Below, in pieces: positions 18,022-27,138 of a stretch of 64,000 nucleotides of DNA. The stretch covers positions 248,001 to 312,000 of the forward strand of contig CAKUVI010000003.1 in the NCBI GenBank assembly GCA_934699095.1. Reading direction: 5' to 3'. Made by a program: the position numbers and the translations under genes. Origin of the DNA: an uncultured Bacteroidales bacterium (GTDB lineage Bacteria; Bacteroidota; Bacteroidia; Bacteroidales; WCHB1-69). Under the pieces are notes generated by a model. That model did not search any database and was not told the DNA's origin. It saw only the letters and a list, made by a program, of their open reading frames with translations. How positions within the stretch are numbered: the stretch's first letter is position 1; each line of letters starts with the position of its first letter.

Positions 18022-19146
18022 ATGGATAACACTGAAACACGCAGGCATCTGCACTCGATAGCTGAACCTTCAAACGAAGAGAAGTGCACATCCTCGTTTA
18101 TAGTCGAACAGTTAGAAAACACTACTCCAACTAAAATCAGAAGATTCGGGAGCGGGCATCACATACTTGCCGAGTACGATTTTGGCCACGGAGGCTCCAC
18201 GGTTTTGTTGCGCGCCGACATGGACGCGGTGTGCGTGCAGGAGAGCTCTTCACTACCCTACCACTCGCTGCAGGAGGGAGTTTCGCACAAATGCGGTCAT
18301 GACGGGCACAGCACCATACTTTTGGCCGTCGCAGAGATGCTGAGAAAAAAACCGCTGCCAAGAGGCAAAGTTCTGCTGCTTTTTCAGGGCGCCGAAGAGA
18401 CCGGCAGCGGCGCACAGGAAATCCTGAGTGACGGCATGCTTTCGGAATATGATATTGAACACGTGTATGCCCTGCATAACATCCCGGCCACCGAGAAAAA
18501 CACAATAATCTGCAAACCGAACAGTTTCACCTGCTCTGTGGTCAGCTGCGAAATAACACTCAAAGGGAAAACCGCCCACGCCGCAGAGCCGTGGAACGCC
18601 GTATCCCCTTTTGAAACAGCCAACAACATCACCGAATTTGTCATGTCACTTAACAACAACAATATTGACAGCGATGATTTCTGCGTGGCAACACTTATAG
18701 AATTCAGAATCGGTGAGAAAGCCTACGGCGTGGCAGCGGGAAACGGCGTGCTACGCTTCACCATACGCACCAAATCCGATCCCTTGCTCAAGGAGATAAA
18801 AAGACAAATTGTGGAAGTTGTCAATACTGAAACCGCAAAAATCCATGGTTTAGAAAGCTCTGTCAACTGGATAGAATACTTTGCCGCAACCGACAACGCC
18901 GCAGAGGCCGTGGATACCATCATGCAATCTGCAAAAAAACTCGGTCTTACATATATCGACAAACCTGAACCTTTTTTCTGGGGCGAGGATTTCGGACTCT
19001 TCACGCAACACTACACCGGCGCGCTGTTCGGATTGGGCTCAGGCATCGACCAACCCCCGCTACATCACCCGGATTTTGATTTCCCCGATGAAATAATTGA
19101 GACTGGGGCCGAGATGTTTTACGAATTGGCAAGTCGCAGCGTTTAA
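18022..19146 (+). CDS. M20 family amidohydrolase (hippurate hydrolase/IAA-amino acid hydrolase type)
   Basis: 374 residues. Cleaves N-acyl amino acids or related amides with two metals. Seen: RADMDAVCV at about 66-74, HKCGHDGHST (Cys and His ligands of the M20D type), FQGAEETGSGAQ with the catalytic Glu pair, HNIPA (His ligand), a dimerisation insert, and HHPDFDFPDEIIETGAEMF near the C-terminus. No signal peptide, so cytosolic. Substrate not predictable. Downstream of rlmH, tail to tail with ispD. Confidence 0.9.
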   Translation: MDNTETRRHLHSIAEPSNEEKCTSSFIVEQLENTTPTKIRRFGSGHHILAEYDFGHGGSTVLLRADMDAVCVQESSSLPYHSLQEGVSHKCGHDGHSTILLAVAEMLRKKPLPRGKVLLLFQGAEETGSGAQEILSDGMLSEYDIEHVYALHNIPATEKNTIICKPNSFTCSVVSCEITLKGKTAHAAEPWNAVSPFETANNITEFVMSLNNNNIDSDDFCVATLIEFRIGEKAYGVAAGNGVLRFTIRTKSDPLLKEIKRQIVEVVNTETAKIHGLESSVNWIEYFAATDNAAEAVDTIMQSAKKLGLTYIDKPEPFFWGEDFGLFTQHYTGALFGLGSGIDQPPLHHPDFDFPDEIIETGAEMFYELASRSV

Positions 19147-19152
19147 CCACCG

Positions 19153-19857
19153 TTAATCGTGAAGATAATGTTCTAAAAGAACAACATCTTCACGCGTGGT
19201 GAGCTTGATATTTCGTCTGTCACCCGCCACTACCGCTATTTCAACTTCAGGAAGATAGCGTTTTACCATGCCGCAGTCATCGGTGATACCTGTCTGGGGA
19301 TCTGCGAGATACCTTTGATATGCCTCCCGTATCACATTGAAGGAGAAAGCCTGTGGAGTCTGGGCCATATACATCATGCTTCTTTTGGGTATTTCCCTGA
19401 CAAGCCGCGTGTCCTCCCCCACATTGAAGATCGTGTCTGTTGCGGGCACTGCCACCGCCACCGCCTCATACCTGTCAAGTGCCTTCACTGTGTCTTCGAT
19501 GATTCTTAAACTCACACAAGGCCGCGCCGCATCATGAAAAATCAGGTTAACATTTTCTGAATCACAGGCATTTACGGCGTTGAACGTAGAATCAGTTCGC
19601 TGGTCGCCTCCGCTTATTAACTTTGTAACCTTCTTCCACGAATTCTTGTTCACAATACTTTGCATTTCTGCAAGATGTAACGGGTTCATCACAATCCAAA
19701 CCTCGGCAATTCCCCCGGATTTTTCGAAGGCTTCAATCGAATATTCGATAATGGATCGGCCGTTGATTTTGAAAAACTGCTTAGGCAGTTCATGTCCGAA
19801 ACGGCTGCCACTGCCGCCTGCCAAAACAATTGCTATATTCCTTTTGGAAGAATTCAT
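19153..19857 (-). CDS. ispD: 2-C-methyl-D-erythritol 4-phosphate cytidylyltransferase IspD
   Basis: 234 residues from ATG 19857. IspD makes CDP-ME in the MEP isoprenoid pathway. Seen: VLAGGSGSRFGHELPKQFFKINGRSI (CTP-binding loop with Arg/Lys), SGGDQRTDSTFNAV, FHDAARPCVS, ATDTIFNV, QTPQAFSFNVI, and TDDCGMVKR. The start of the CTP loop (LAGGSGSRFG) is also seen in TarI-type ribitol cytidylyltransferases, a less likely alternative since no tar or teichoic genes are near. It follows yitT by 9 bp. Confidence 0.9.
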   Translation of the reverse strand: MNSSKRNIAIVLAGGSGSRFGHELPKQFFKINGRSIIEYSIEAFEKSGGIAEVWIVMNPLHLAEMQSIVNKNSWKKVTKLISGGDQRTDSTFNAVNACDSENVNLIFHDAARPCVSLRIIEDTVKALDRYEAVAVAVPATDTIFNVGEDTRLVREIPKRSMMYMAQTPQAFSFNVIREAYQRYLADPQTGITDDCGMVKRYLPEVEIAVVAGDRRNIKLTTREDVVLLEHYLHD

Positions 19858-19866
19858 CACAGAGTC

Positions 19867-20811
19867 TTATTCCGTAGGCAGAGCCTTGAAACCTTCGCCC
19901 ATGATTTCCGCACTGTCGATGATATTCACGAAAGCCGTCGGATCAATATTGTGAAGGTTGTTTTTCAACTTGATAAAATCGGCACGTTCGAGTGAAACGT
20001 AGATCATACTGCGCTCTGCGCCGCCATAGAGGCCTTTGCCCACAAACAGCGTACCGCCGCGTTTGAGGTCGTTGAGAATAAATTGACGCATATTCTCGAC
20101 GTTGTTGGTCACAATGTAAACCGTCTTATACGTTTTCATGCCTTCAACAATGAGGTCGATGATCTTACCTTCTATATAAATAATGATGATAGAGTATATA
20201 GGCAGACGTATCTGCTTGAAAGCGATGAGAGTTGTGAGTGTAATGATGGAGTCAACGATTATAACCAGGGTTCCAAGTGATATCTTAGTGTATTTGTGAA
20301 TAATCATGGATATGATGTCACTGCCTCCTGAGGTTGCGCCGGAACGGAATATCAAACCGATGGCTACACCGTAAATCACACCCGCAACCATAGTGTTCAA
20401 GAAGTAATCTGGCATGAAGAACATATCGCTGTGAGGTATCTGAACCATGTTCGGAAGGGCTTGTGAAGCGTCAACAATACCCTCGTGAATCACAGGATTG
20501 TAGCCCCATAAAGTCTCAATAACCCATGTGAAAGCAAAAATCAAAATTGTAGAGAGGACGGTCTTGAACCCGAAGCGCGGACCCAGAATCCATGTGCCGA
20601 TGAGCAGAAGAGGTATGTCCATACAGATTGCATAATAACTGATCTTCCAAGGGAAAACTGTGTTCAAGACGTTCGACAAACCATAGGTGCCACCGGGTGC
20701 CAAAAGGTAAGGATTCACGAACATGACGTCACCGACTGCGAAGATAAAACTGCCGGCAATCAACAGTAAGTATGCGATAATCTGCTCTTTAACTCTATTT
20801 TTCTGTACCAT
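19867..20811 (-). CDS. YitT family membrane protein (DUF161-DUF2179)
   Basis: 314 residues from ATG 20811; an in-frame TTG at 20844 is less likely. Five to six N-terminal helices (family sign LLAPGGTYGLSNVL and RSGATSGGSDIISMII), then a soluble DUF2179 domain from about 230 (TNNVENMRQFILNDLKRGGTLFVGKGLYGGAERSMIYVSLERAD...). YitT proteins are predicted transporters without a proven substrate. Upstream of ispD in a two-gene operon. A second copy in the window (55250-56125) sits the same way before ispE. Confidence 0.9.
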   Translation of the reverse strand: MVQKNRVKEQIIAYLLLIAGSFIFAVGDVMFVNPYLLAPGGTYGLSNVLNTVFPWKISYYAICMDIPLLLIGTWILGPRFGFKTVLSTILIFAFTWVIETLWGYNPVIHEGIVDASQALPNMVQIPHSDMFFMPDYFLNTMVAGVIYGVAIGLIFRSGATSGGSDIISMIIHKYTKISLGTLVIIVDSIITLTTLIAFKQIRLPIYSIIIIYIEGKIIDLIVEGMKTYKTVYIVTNNVENMRQFILNDLKRGGTLFVGKGLYGGAERSMIYVSLERADFIKLKNNLHNIDPTAFVNIIDSAEIMGEGFKALPTE

Positions 20812-20931
20812 TTCTTTGTCTTTTTTGCGGCCGCGAAAGTACAAATATTTTCGTTAGCCTCCACTGCTGTCTGAACTTATAATTGTTGAAGAATTAAAAA
20901 TCTTTCAAACCTGAATAATAATAAAAAAAAT

Positions 20932-20939
20932 TACCTTTG
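20932..20939 (+). promoter_or_regulatory. -7 promoter box for the lipoprotein-asmA operon
   Basis: TACCTTTG matches TAnnTTTG, 57 bp before ATG 20996. Confidence 0.5.
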
Positions 20940-20995
20940 CGTTGTAAAACTAATTGGCAGAATCGATGTCATATATAAACATTAACACTGGTCAG

Positions 20996-21364
20996 ATGTT
21001 CAGAAAATTGCTGAAAATTTCAGTCTTTATAGCGACTGTTGTCGTCATGGGTGGTTGCGACACGCTCTTCGGTGGTCAGAAGTTCGACAAAACACTGCTG
21101 TCGGGATATTGGGTGTCGGGCACCGTGCACCAATATTTTGCCCCCGAGGGCACTGGCTACACCTGGGACACCGACGACGACGTCACCGAAGAGGAAGCAC
21201 AACGTTTTACATGGACTTTGGACAAGACCCAACTGACACAAATACATCAAATGGAGATGGGTGGCAATATCCCAAAAACCTACACCGTTACCAAATTGAA
21301 CGCCACTTTGTTGGAATACCACGATGACTATGGCAAATATTATTCATTTACGAAGGAAAAATGA
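20996..21364 (+). CDS. Small lipoprotein, unknown function
   Basis: 122 residues from ATG 20996, the start that gives a clean lipoprotein signal (MFRKLLK then a hydrophobic stretch and VVMGGC, Cys21). An in-frame ATG at 20966 would add ten residues. The mature part has SGYWVSGTVHQYFAPEGTG, an acidic patch DTDDDVTEEEAQ and LEYHDDYGKYYSF, resembling lipocalin-like small lipoproteins of Bacteroidota; no specific family recognised. Its TGA overlaps the asmA ATG by 4 bp, so the two are translationally coupled. Confidence 0.75.
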   Translation: MFRKLLKISVFIATVVVMGGCDTLFGGQKFDKTLLSGYWVSGTVHQYFAPEGTGYTWDTDDDVTEEEAQRFTWTLDKTQLTQIHQMEMGGNIPKTYTVTKLNATLLEYHDDYGKYYSFTKEK

Positions 21365-24300
21365 AAAAGATTCTAAAAATATCGGCAATCGTCCTTTCTT
21401 CTGTGGTGGCATTGTTTCTCATTGCCTTCTCCGTTGTATGTTTTAACATTTTTTCACCCTCCAAGCTGACGAAAATTGTCAATAACAACGCTGACAAATT
21501 TCTGACCTGTGACTTCAGCATAGACAGGGCGGAATTAACTCTTTTTAAGACGTTTCCGAAAGTGGGAATCGATTTGCAAAACACAACCTTAGTGAACAAC
21601 GACACACTACTGCACGCCAAAAACCTGATAGCTTCTATCGATGTCAGGGAGTTTCTGCGCAATAAAAGAGTCATCGTTCACGATTTTTTCCTCGACGATG
21701 GCAACGTGAACATTATCATCGATGAAAACGGAAATCCCAACTACAACGTGCTGCGCTCCGACAACAGCGATTCCACCTCAAATTTCAACTATTTTATTGA
21801 CTTAAAAAAAGTTAAGACAAAAGACGTTGACTTAAGCTACAACAACCGTCAATCGAACCTTGCCGCCTCACTGAAAAAAAGCGACATCCTGCTCAAGGGC
21901 AGCTATAACGAAAACGTGGCCGACGGCACCCTCTCCCTCCAAGCCGACAAATTCGCACTTCTGGCTAAAGACAGCTCCAGAATATCCTTCACCGGTGACG
22001 ACATAGCCCTTGACTTTGACGGCAGTTTAACAGATTTTAATACAATTGCTGGCGACTTGTGTATAGATTTGAAGAAATCAGTTGTTGACCTTGACACCAA
22101 CCGCTACGTTGACACCCTTGACCTGCACCTGAAATCCGATGTCAACGCCGACCTGTCTGTATGGAGCCTTGCATTGGCAGACGCAGAATGCAGCATCGGC
22201 GAATGCGACTTCAAACTCTCGGGCAATGCGCACAACAACGAGGAGAAAAACGCAATTGACATAGATTTCAACTACGAGACGCCAAGCTGGGACATCGACG
22301 AGGTGATTCCGAAAATCCCGAGAGCCATCATCGGTGATGTCTTGGACGACATGGAACTCCACGGCAAAATCGCCCTTGCCGGGAAAGTAATCGGCCTATA
22401 CAATGACACCCTTTGGCCTTACATCACATCAGATATCGCCGTAAAAAATGGTGAGTTAAGAAAAGCCGACCTGCCACTCTCTTTCCAGAAAATCGACGCC
22501 TTGCTCGACCTCGACATGGACCTCAACAACCGAACCAATGTCAATATTAAGTCTCTGACAGCCACCACAAAAAAACGAAACAAACTTTCCGCTACAGGCT
22601 CTATCAAAAATCTGTTCGGAAAAATGCTCTTCGACCTCGTGGCATCAGGCAACCTTCATATCACCGACTTTACTGAATTCTTGCCCAAAGACTTTACAAA
22701 ATATGAAGGCCTGGCAGACATAAAAATGAAGACAAACTTCGACTATGACTCTGACAAAGGGTTCTCCGTAGCTGACATGACAGCCGACATGGACTGTAAA
22801 TTCACTAATTTTAACATTCTTTACCATGACACAACATCCATCTCCTCCCCTTTCCTGACAGCCAAAATAAAATTTCCGATACAAGAAAGACCTTACAAGA
22901 TAGATGAATGGCTCAACGCAAAAGTAAACGCGGGCAAATTGGAGATTAAAAACCTCTCGGATCTTGCCATCACAGCCTCTGATGTCAATTTAGATGCATA
23001 CACTAACGACCTGTTAGACAGCACTGTTGATCTCAAATTTGCAACCACTTATGACATATCTAACTTCAATCTTGACCTTGATACTGTAAATGTTAACCTC
23101 AACTACCCTAAAGGCAAGTTTGTAATGTCAGACGAAGATCATTTCATTATTGATTATCAAGGAAATACAGCTCGTGTGAAATCGGGTCAGACCGTCAACT
23201 TTGTCACCGACAATCTGAATCTCAAGGCTAAAGCCGCCTACAAAGACAACGAAGAGAACATTATTTTGCAATGGTCGCCGGTTGTCACCCTGAAAATGAC
23301 AAACGCCAATTTAGGCATCAAAGACATAGATCATCATTTGGTATCTCCTCAACTTGACATTGATTTCAACACCAAAAAATGCGAGTTAAAAAAAGTTAAT
23401 GCAAAGTTTGGCGAGTCGGATGTGGCACTCAACGGGACAATAACAGGCATTGAGGATTTCATAAAAGAGACCGGACTGTTGAAGGGCAACCTCAACCTTA
23501 CAGCGAACTATCTGAATCTGAACGAAATACTTGACGTCATCGATGGTTTGGGCGCGCCTGACTCACTGAGTGAACAAGCCCAATCAATGAAAAGCAACAA
23601 AGAAGATGTACCTTTCATTGTGCCATTCGGAATCGACATGAGTATGAAAACCACAATAAAAAAAGCTTTGGTTGAAGACGTGGAGTTTCGGAATATAGCA
23701 GGCCAAGTGTATGTCAAGGACGGTGTTTTGGTGTTGGAGGAAATGGGTCTCACCAACGATGCCGCAAAAATGCAGCTGACCGCCATGTACAAGACCCCGC
23801 GTCTGAACCACCTCTTCCTCGGTTTCGACTTCCATCTTCTTGACATCAAGATAGATAAACTGATAGCAATGATACCTGATGTGGACACTATCCTGCCGAT
23901 GCTGAAATCTTTCAGCGGCAATGCCGAATTCCATTTCGCGGCAGAGACTTATCTGAAATCTAACTACGACATCAAATTCTCAACCCTGCGTGGCGCCGCT
24001 GCCATAAACGGCAAGGATTTGGTCGTTCTCGACAATGAAACTTACCGCAACATCTCCAAAAAACTGCTCTTTAACAAGAAAACAGAGAACAAAATCGACA
24101 GCTTATCCACCGAAATCACCATCTTCAAAAATGAAGTTGACGTCTATCCGTTCTTGGTTTCCATTGACAAATACAGCGCAATAATATCCGGACGGCACAA
24201 CTTGGACATGACCTACGACTACAACATCTCACTTGTCAAACCCGTCAGAATCGGTCTTGACATTATCGGCATGCCCGACAAACTCAAGTACAAAGTTGGA

Positions 24301-24417
24301 AAGGCAAAATATGCCAACGACTTCAAACCTGAGCGCAAAAAAGTTGTGGAAAGTAAAATAATGGAGCTGAAATCTCTTATTAACAGCACATTAAGAAGTA
24401 ACGTAAAGGCACAATAA
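21361..24417 (+). CDS. AsmA-family protein
   Basis: 1018 residues. AsmA-like proteins are inner-membrane-anchored bridge proteins proposed to move phospholipids towards the outer membrane or to help its assembly. Seen: one N-terminal transmembrane helix (residues 6-27), then the AsmA N-domain (LTKIVNNNADKFLTCDFSIDRAEL, ADLTLFKTFPKVGIDL-like) and a long run of repeating strands with alternating hydrophobic residues, ending in RIGLDIIGMPDKLKYKVGKAKYA. Starts in the ATGA overlap with the lipoprotein gene. Convergent with tdk, 4 bp apart. Confidence 0.88.
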   Translation: MKKILKISAIVLSSVVALFLIAFSVVCFNIFSPSKLTKIVNNNADKFLTCDFSIDRAELTLFKTFPKVGIDLQNTTLVNNDTLLHAKNLIASIDVREFLRNKRVIVHDFFLDDGNVNIIIDENGNPNYNVLRSDNSDSTSNFNYFIDLKKVKTKDVDLSYNNRQSNLAASLKKSDILLKGSYNENVADGTLSLQADKFALLAKDSSRISFTGDDIALDFDGSLTDFNTIAGDLCIDLKKSVVDLDTNRYVDTLDLHLKSDVNADLSVWSLALADAECSIGECDFKLSGNAHNNEEKNAIDIDFNYETPSWDIDEVIPKIPRAIIGDVLDDMELHGKIALAGKVIGLYNDTLWPYITSDIAVKNGELRKADLPLSFQKIDALLDLDMDLNNRTNVNIKSLTATTKKRNKLSATGSIKNLFGKMLFDLVASGNLHITDFTEFLPKDFTKYEGLADIKMKTNFDYDSDKGFSVADMTADMDCKFTNFNILYHDTTSISSPFLTAKIKFPIQERPYKIDEWLNAKVNAGKLEIKNLSDLAITASDVNLDAYTNDLLDSTVDLKFATTYDISNFNLDLDTVNVNLNYPKGKFVMSDEDHFIIDYQGNTARVKSGQTVNFVTDNLNLKAKAAYKDNEENIILQWSPVVTLKMTNANLGIKDIDHHLVSPQLDIDFNTKKCELKKVNAKFGESDVALNGTITGIEDFIKETGLLKGNLNLTANYLNLNEILDVIDGLGAPDSLSEQAQSMKSNKEDVPFIVPFGIDMSMKTTIKKALVEDVEFRNIAGQVYVKDGVLVLEEMGLTNDAAKMQLTAMYKTPRLNHLFLGFDFHLLDIKIDKLIAMIPDVDTILPMLKSFSGNAEFHFAAETYLKSNYDIKFSTLRGAAAINGKDLVVLDNETYRNISKKLLFNKKTENKIDSLSTEITIFKNEVDVYPFLVSIDKYSAIISGRHNLDMTYDYNISLVKPVRIGLDIIGMPDKLKYKVGKAKYANDFKPERKKVVESKIMELKSLINSTLRSNVKAQ

Positions 24418-24421
24418 ACTA

Positions 24422-25009
24422 TTATTCTTCCTTGTTAAGTTCGTTAAAACAGTGGCGGCAGAGCGGCACATAGGCGTCTTTTTCGCCAAGAAGCACCTGA
24501 CTCTGACTTGCTACGATGCGGTGCGAATATTGCGCAAGGTCGCCACACTGAGTGCAGATAGCATGTTGCTTGCTGACGTATTCGGCGACCGCCATCAACT
24601 TGGGCATCGGACCAAATGGATTTCCCTTGAAATCCATATCTAACCCGCTGACAATCACGCGTATGCCTGCGTTTGCGAGTTGATTGCAAACATCAACTAT
24701 GCCATCATCGAAGAATTGCACCTCATCAATGGCTACCACCTGCACCGTGCTCATGTTCACATACAACAGAATCTCAGAAGAGTTGTTGACGGGAGTCGAA
24801 ATACGGGAATTCTCATTATGAGACACCACATCGTTCTCGTCATAACGCGTGTCTATGGCCGGCTTGAAAAGCTCGATCTCCTGGTTGGCGAACTCCGCAC
24901 GACGTATCCTCCGCAGCAACTCCTCCGTCTTGCCCGAAAACATTGATCCACAGATCACTTCTATCCATCCTCTCTTATTATTTCTACTCGCTTTATTTTC
25001 TAAAAACAT
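24422..25009 (-). CDS. tdk: Thymidine kinase
   Basis: 195 residues, type II TK1-like. Phosphorylates thymidine for dTTP salvage. Seen: P-loop GSMFSGKTEELLRRIRRAEF at about 21-40, VVAIDEVQFFDDGIVDVC with the catalytic Glu, SGLDMDFKGNPFGPM, a zinc site CTQCGDLAQYSHR with CRHC near the end, and the substrate lasso between. Monocistronic between two converging/diverging neighbours. Confidence 0.96.
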   Translation of the reverse strand: MFLENKASRNNKRGWIEVICGSMFSGKTEELLRRIRRAEFANQEIELFKPAIDTRYDENDVVSHNENSRISTPVNNSSEILLYVNMSTVQVVAIDEVQFFDDGIVDVCNQLANAGIRVIVSGLDMDFKGNPFGPMPKLMAVAEYVSKQHAICTQCGDLAQYSHRIVASQSQVLLGEKDAYVPLCRHCFNELNKEE

Positions 25010-25036
25010 TTTAAAAATAGTTGTTGAAGAATTTAG

Positions 25037-25044
25037 TATTTTTG
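25037..25044 (+). promoter_or_regulatory. -7 promoter box for the acidic protein-lgt operon
   Basis: TATTTTTG matches TAnnTTTG, 64 bp before ATG 25109. Confidence 0.45.
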
Positions 25045-25108
25045 CAGATTTTTAGGACTGCAAAGTTAATATATTTGTAGGTTTTTTTATCGCTAAAAAT
25101 TTCAAAAA

Positions 25109-26194
25109 ATGAACGACACATATAACAAACTTTCTGAATTGATTGATAACTGCTTGTCTTTCAGCGTTGAAGACAACAAAATGGCTCTGATTGAGAAAGA
25201 AATTATCCTCGAAAAGATCAGAGACCTTTACGTTATGGTCGCCAAAGCTGAAACCGAAGAATACAAATCAGAGGCTGGCGCCAGGGAGGAATGCCCCACT
25301 GACAACGACAAACAGGAAAAGGCCTTCATTGCTGAGAATGTTCCTTCCCAGCCCAAACGAGAATACACCAAGGCCAAAACCCTTGAGGAAGATGTTGATC
25401 TGTTTTTCGACACAGAACACGAAAGTTACAACAACACCGAAGTTCAGGAAGAATTAGAAAAAATAGAGGCCGAGATTCATACCGAACAGCAAAAGCCCGA
25501 AATCGAAGCCCAACAAATGAAGACTGACATTCCAACTCCCGAGCCAATAATTGAGGAAGAAGCAAAGGAAGAGGACATATTCGACAATTTGGAACTTGAG
25601 ACCGAAATAGTTGTTGATGATGTCATTAAAGACGATTCATCAGAACTTTTCTCTGAAGAGGAAATCAAAATAAACCTTGAGCCTGAAAAGCCTGTTGAGG
25701 CACCTAAACCGGAACCTATAACAGAAAAGCCTGTTAAAACAGCTGAAAAGCCGGAGCAAAAGCAACAAGCCCCTGTGAAACCCATGGTTCAGAAAGATGT
25801 CAAAAAGCAATATGAACCCAACGATGAGGATGACATCATGCATTTTGCTCCAAAAAGACAAAACGCTCCCAAACCCCAGCAGCAAACCCAACGCTCACTG
25901 AACGACCTTTTCAATGAATCCAGGGAAGACAACTCTATCAGCGGACAGTTCCAACGAGCCAAGGTTGGCGATTTGACCAAGGCAATCTCAATAAACGACA
26001 AATTCACTTATATTAAAGAGCTCTTCCACAACAGGGGAGAAGATTTCAGCGACGCAATAAAAAAACTCAACGACTGCAAAAATTTGGGTGACGCCTTTGA
26101 CTGTTTGGAGGAACTGAAACAGAAATACTACTGGGATTCCACATCTGATGCGTATCTCTCATTCTGCGACCTTTTAAGAAGAAAATATTCATAG
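25109..26194 (+). CDS. Acidic protein of unknown function
   Basis: 361 residues, no signal peptide or membrane helix. The N-terminal 55 residues look helical (NDTYNKLSELIDNCLSFSVE..KMALIEKEIILEKIRDLYV). A long middle part (about 60-260) is low-complexity and rich in Glu, Lys, Pro and Gln, probably disordered. The C-terminal 95 residues are compact and look conserved: LNDLFNESREDNSISGQFQ, AISINDKFTYIKELFHNRGEDF, YWDSTSDAYLSFCDLLRRKY. Proteins of this layout, two ordered ends and a disordered acidic middle, recur in Bacteroidota, function unknown. 12 bp upstream of lgt. Confidence 0.75.
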   Translation: MNDTYNKLSELIDNCLSFSVEDNKMALIEKEIILEKIRDLYVMVAKAETEEYKSEAGAREECPTDNDKQEKAFIAENVPSQPKREYTKAKTLEEDVDLFFDTEHESYNNTEVQEELEKIEAEIHTEQQKPEIEAQQMKTDIPTPEPIIEEEAKEEDIFDNLELETEIVVDDVIKDDSSELFSEEEIKINLEPEKPVEAPKPEPITEKPVKTAEKPEQKQQAPVKPMVQKDVKKQYEPNDEDDIMHFAPKRQNAPKPQQQTQRSLNDLFNESREDNSISGQFQRAKVGDLTKAISINDKFTYIKELFHNRGEDFSDAIKKLNDCKNLGDAFDCLEELKQKYYWDSTSDAYLSFCDLLRRKYS

Positions 26195-26206
26195 AATCAA
26201 CGCCTT

Positions 26207-27094
26207 ATGTTATTACAAACTCTTTGCACTATAACTTGGAAAGTAAATCCGGTGGCCTTCCATATCGGTTCCGTGGAAGTGAGATGGTATGGGATTCTCT
26301 TGGCTTTAGGCTTTCTTTTGGCTTACTATACTCTCCAAAAAATTTTCAAAACCGAAAAATTATCACAAAAACTCCTTGATAAGATATCAATCTGGACAAT
26401 AGTATGGACTATTGTAGGACTACGATTGGGGCATTTCCTGTTTTATGAACCTGAAATGTTCAAGACTGCTCCGCTTCAGATCCTGCTTCCTGTAGATGAA
26501 AATTGGCATTTTATCGGATATCAAGGACTTGCGAGTCATGGTGGGGTTATTGGTATTTTCGGTTTCCTGATTTATTATTGTTGGAGACACAAAATCAATT
26601 TTTTATGGATTCTTGACAGGTTGGCCATTGCTGTGCCTATTGCCGCGTCATTTGTCAGAATCGGCAACCTTATGAATCACGAGATAGTTGGCAGCATCAC
26701 AAACGTGCCATGGGCTTTCGATTTCATTTACGGCGGATTTGGCATCGCTGGAACTTTCCGCCATCCCGCACAACTCTATGAGTCAATTGTTTACCTATCT
26801 GTATTCATAGGGCTCGCCATTTATTATTTCAAGTTTGCCAAGGGCAAAGTTGCGGCAGGTCGCACTTCCGGAATCACCCTCACTGTAATATTTGTGGCAC
26901 GCTTTATCATTGAGTTCTTCAAAGAGGTTCAAGTACAATCCGAGATGGACCATGTTCTCAACAACGGCCAATGGCTCTCGATACCTTTCATCGTGGTGGG
27001 CTTAGGACTCTTGATTTACTCCTTCGTGAAAAAATCTTATCCGGAGTGCCAATACAAAGAAGAACTTGACATGGAAGAGAAGAAAAAGAAATAA
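26207..27094 (+). CDS. lgt: Prolipoprotein diacylglyceryl transferase
   Basis: 295 residues. Lgt moves diacylglycerol from phosphatidylglycerol to the lipobox cysteine, the first step of lipoprotein maturation, in the inner membrane. Seen: seven or so helices; EVRWYGILLALGFLLAY; GLRLGHFLFYEPEMF; the HGG motif in SHGGVIGIFGFLIYY; RIGNLMNHEIVGSITNVPWAF; HPAQLYESIVYL; and RFIIEFFKEVQ. Serves the several lipoproteins in this window. Lies between the acidic unknown and an rRNA pseudouridine synthase. Confidence 0.96.
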   Translation: MLLQTLCTITWKVNPVAFHIGSVEVRWYGILLALGFLLAYYTLQKIFKTEKLSQKLLDKISIWTIVWTIVGLRLGHFLFYEPEMFKTAPLQILLPVDENWHFIGYQGLASHGGVIGIFGFLIYYCWRHKINFLWILDRLAIAVPIAASFVRIGNLMNHEIVGSITNVPWAFDFIYGGFGIAGTFRHPAQLYESIVYLSVFIGLAIYYFKFAKGKVAAGRTSGITLTVIFVARFIIEFFKEVQVQSEMDHVLNNGQWLSIPFIVVGLGLLIYSFVKKSYPECQYKEELDMEEKKKK

Positions 27095-27138
27095 TTTTTC
27101 TTCTGTAAAAATCATTTAACAAGAAAATAATCACACAA

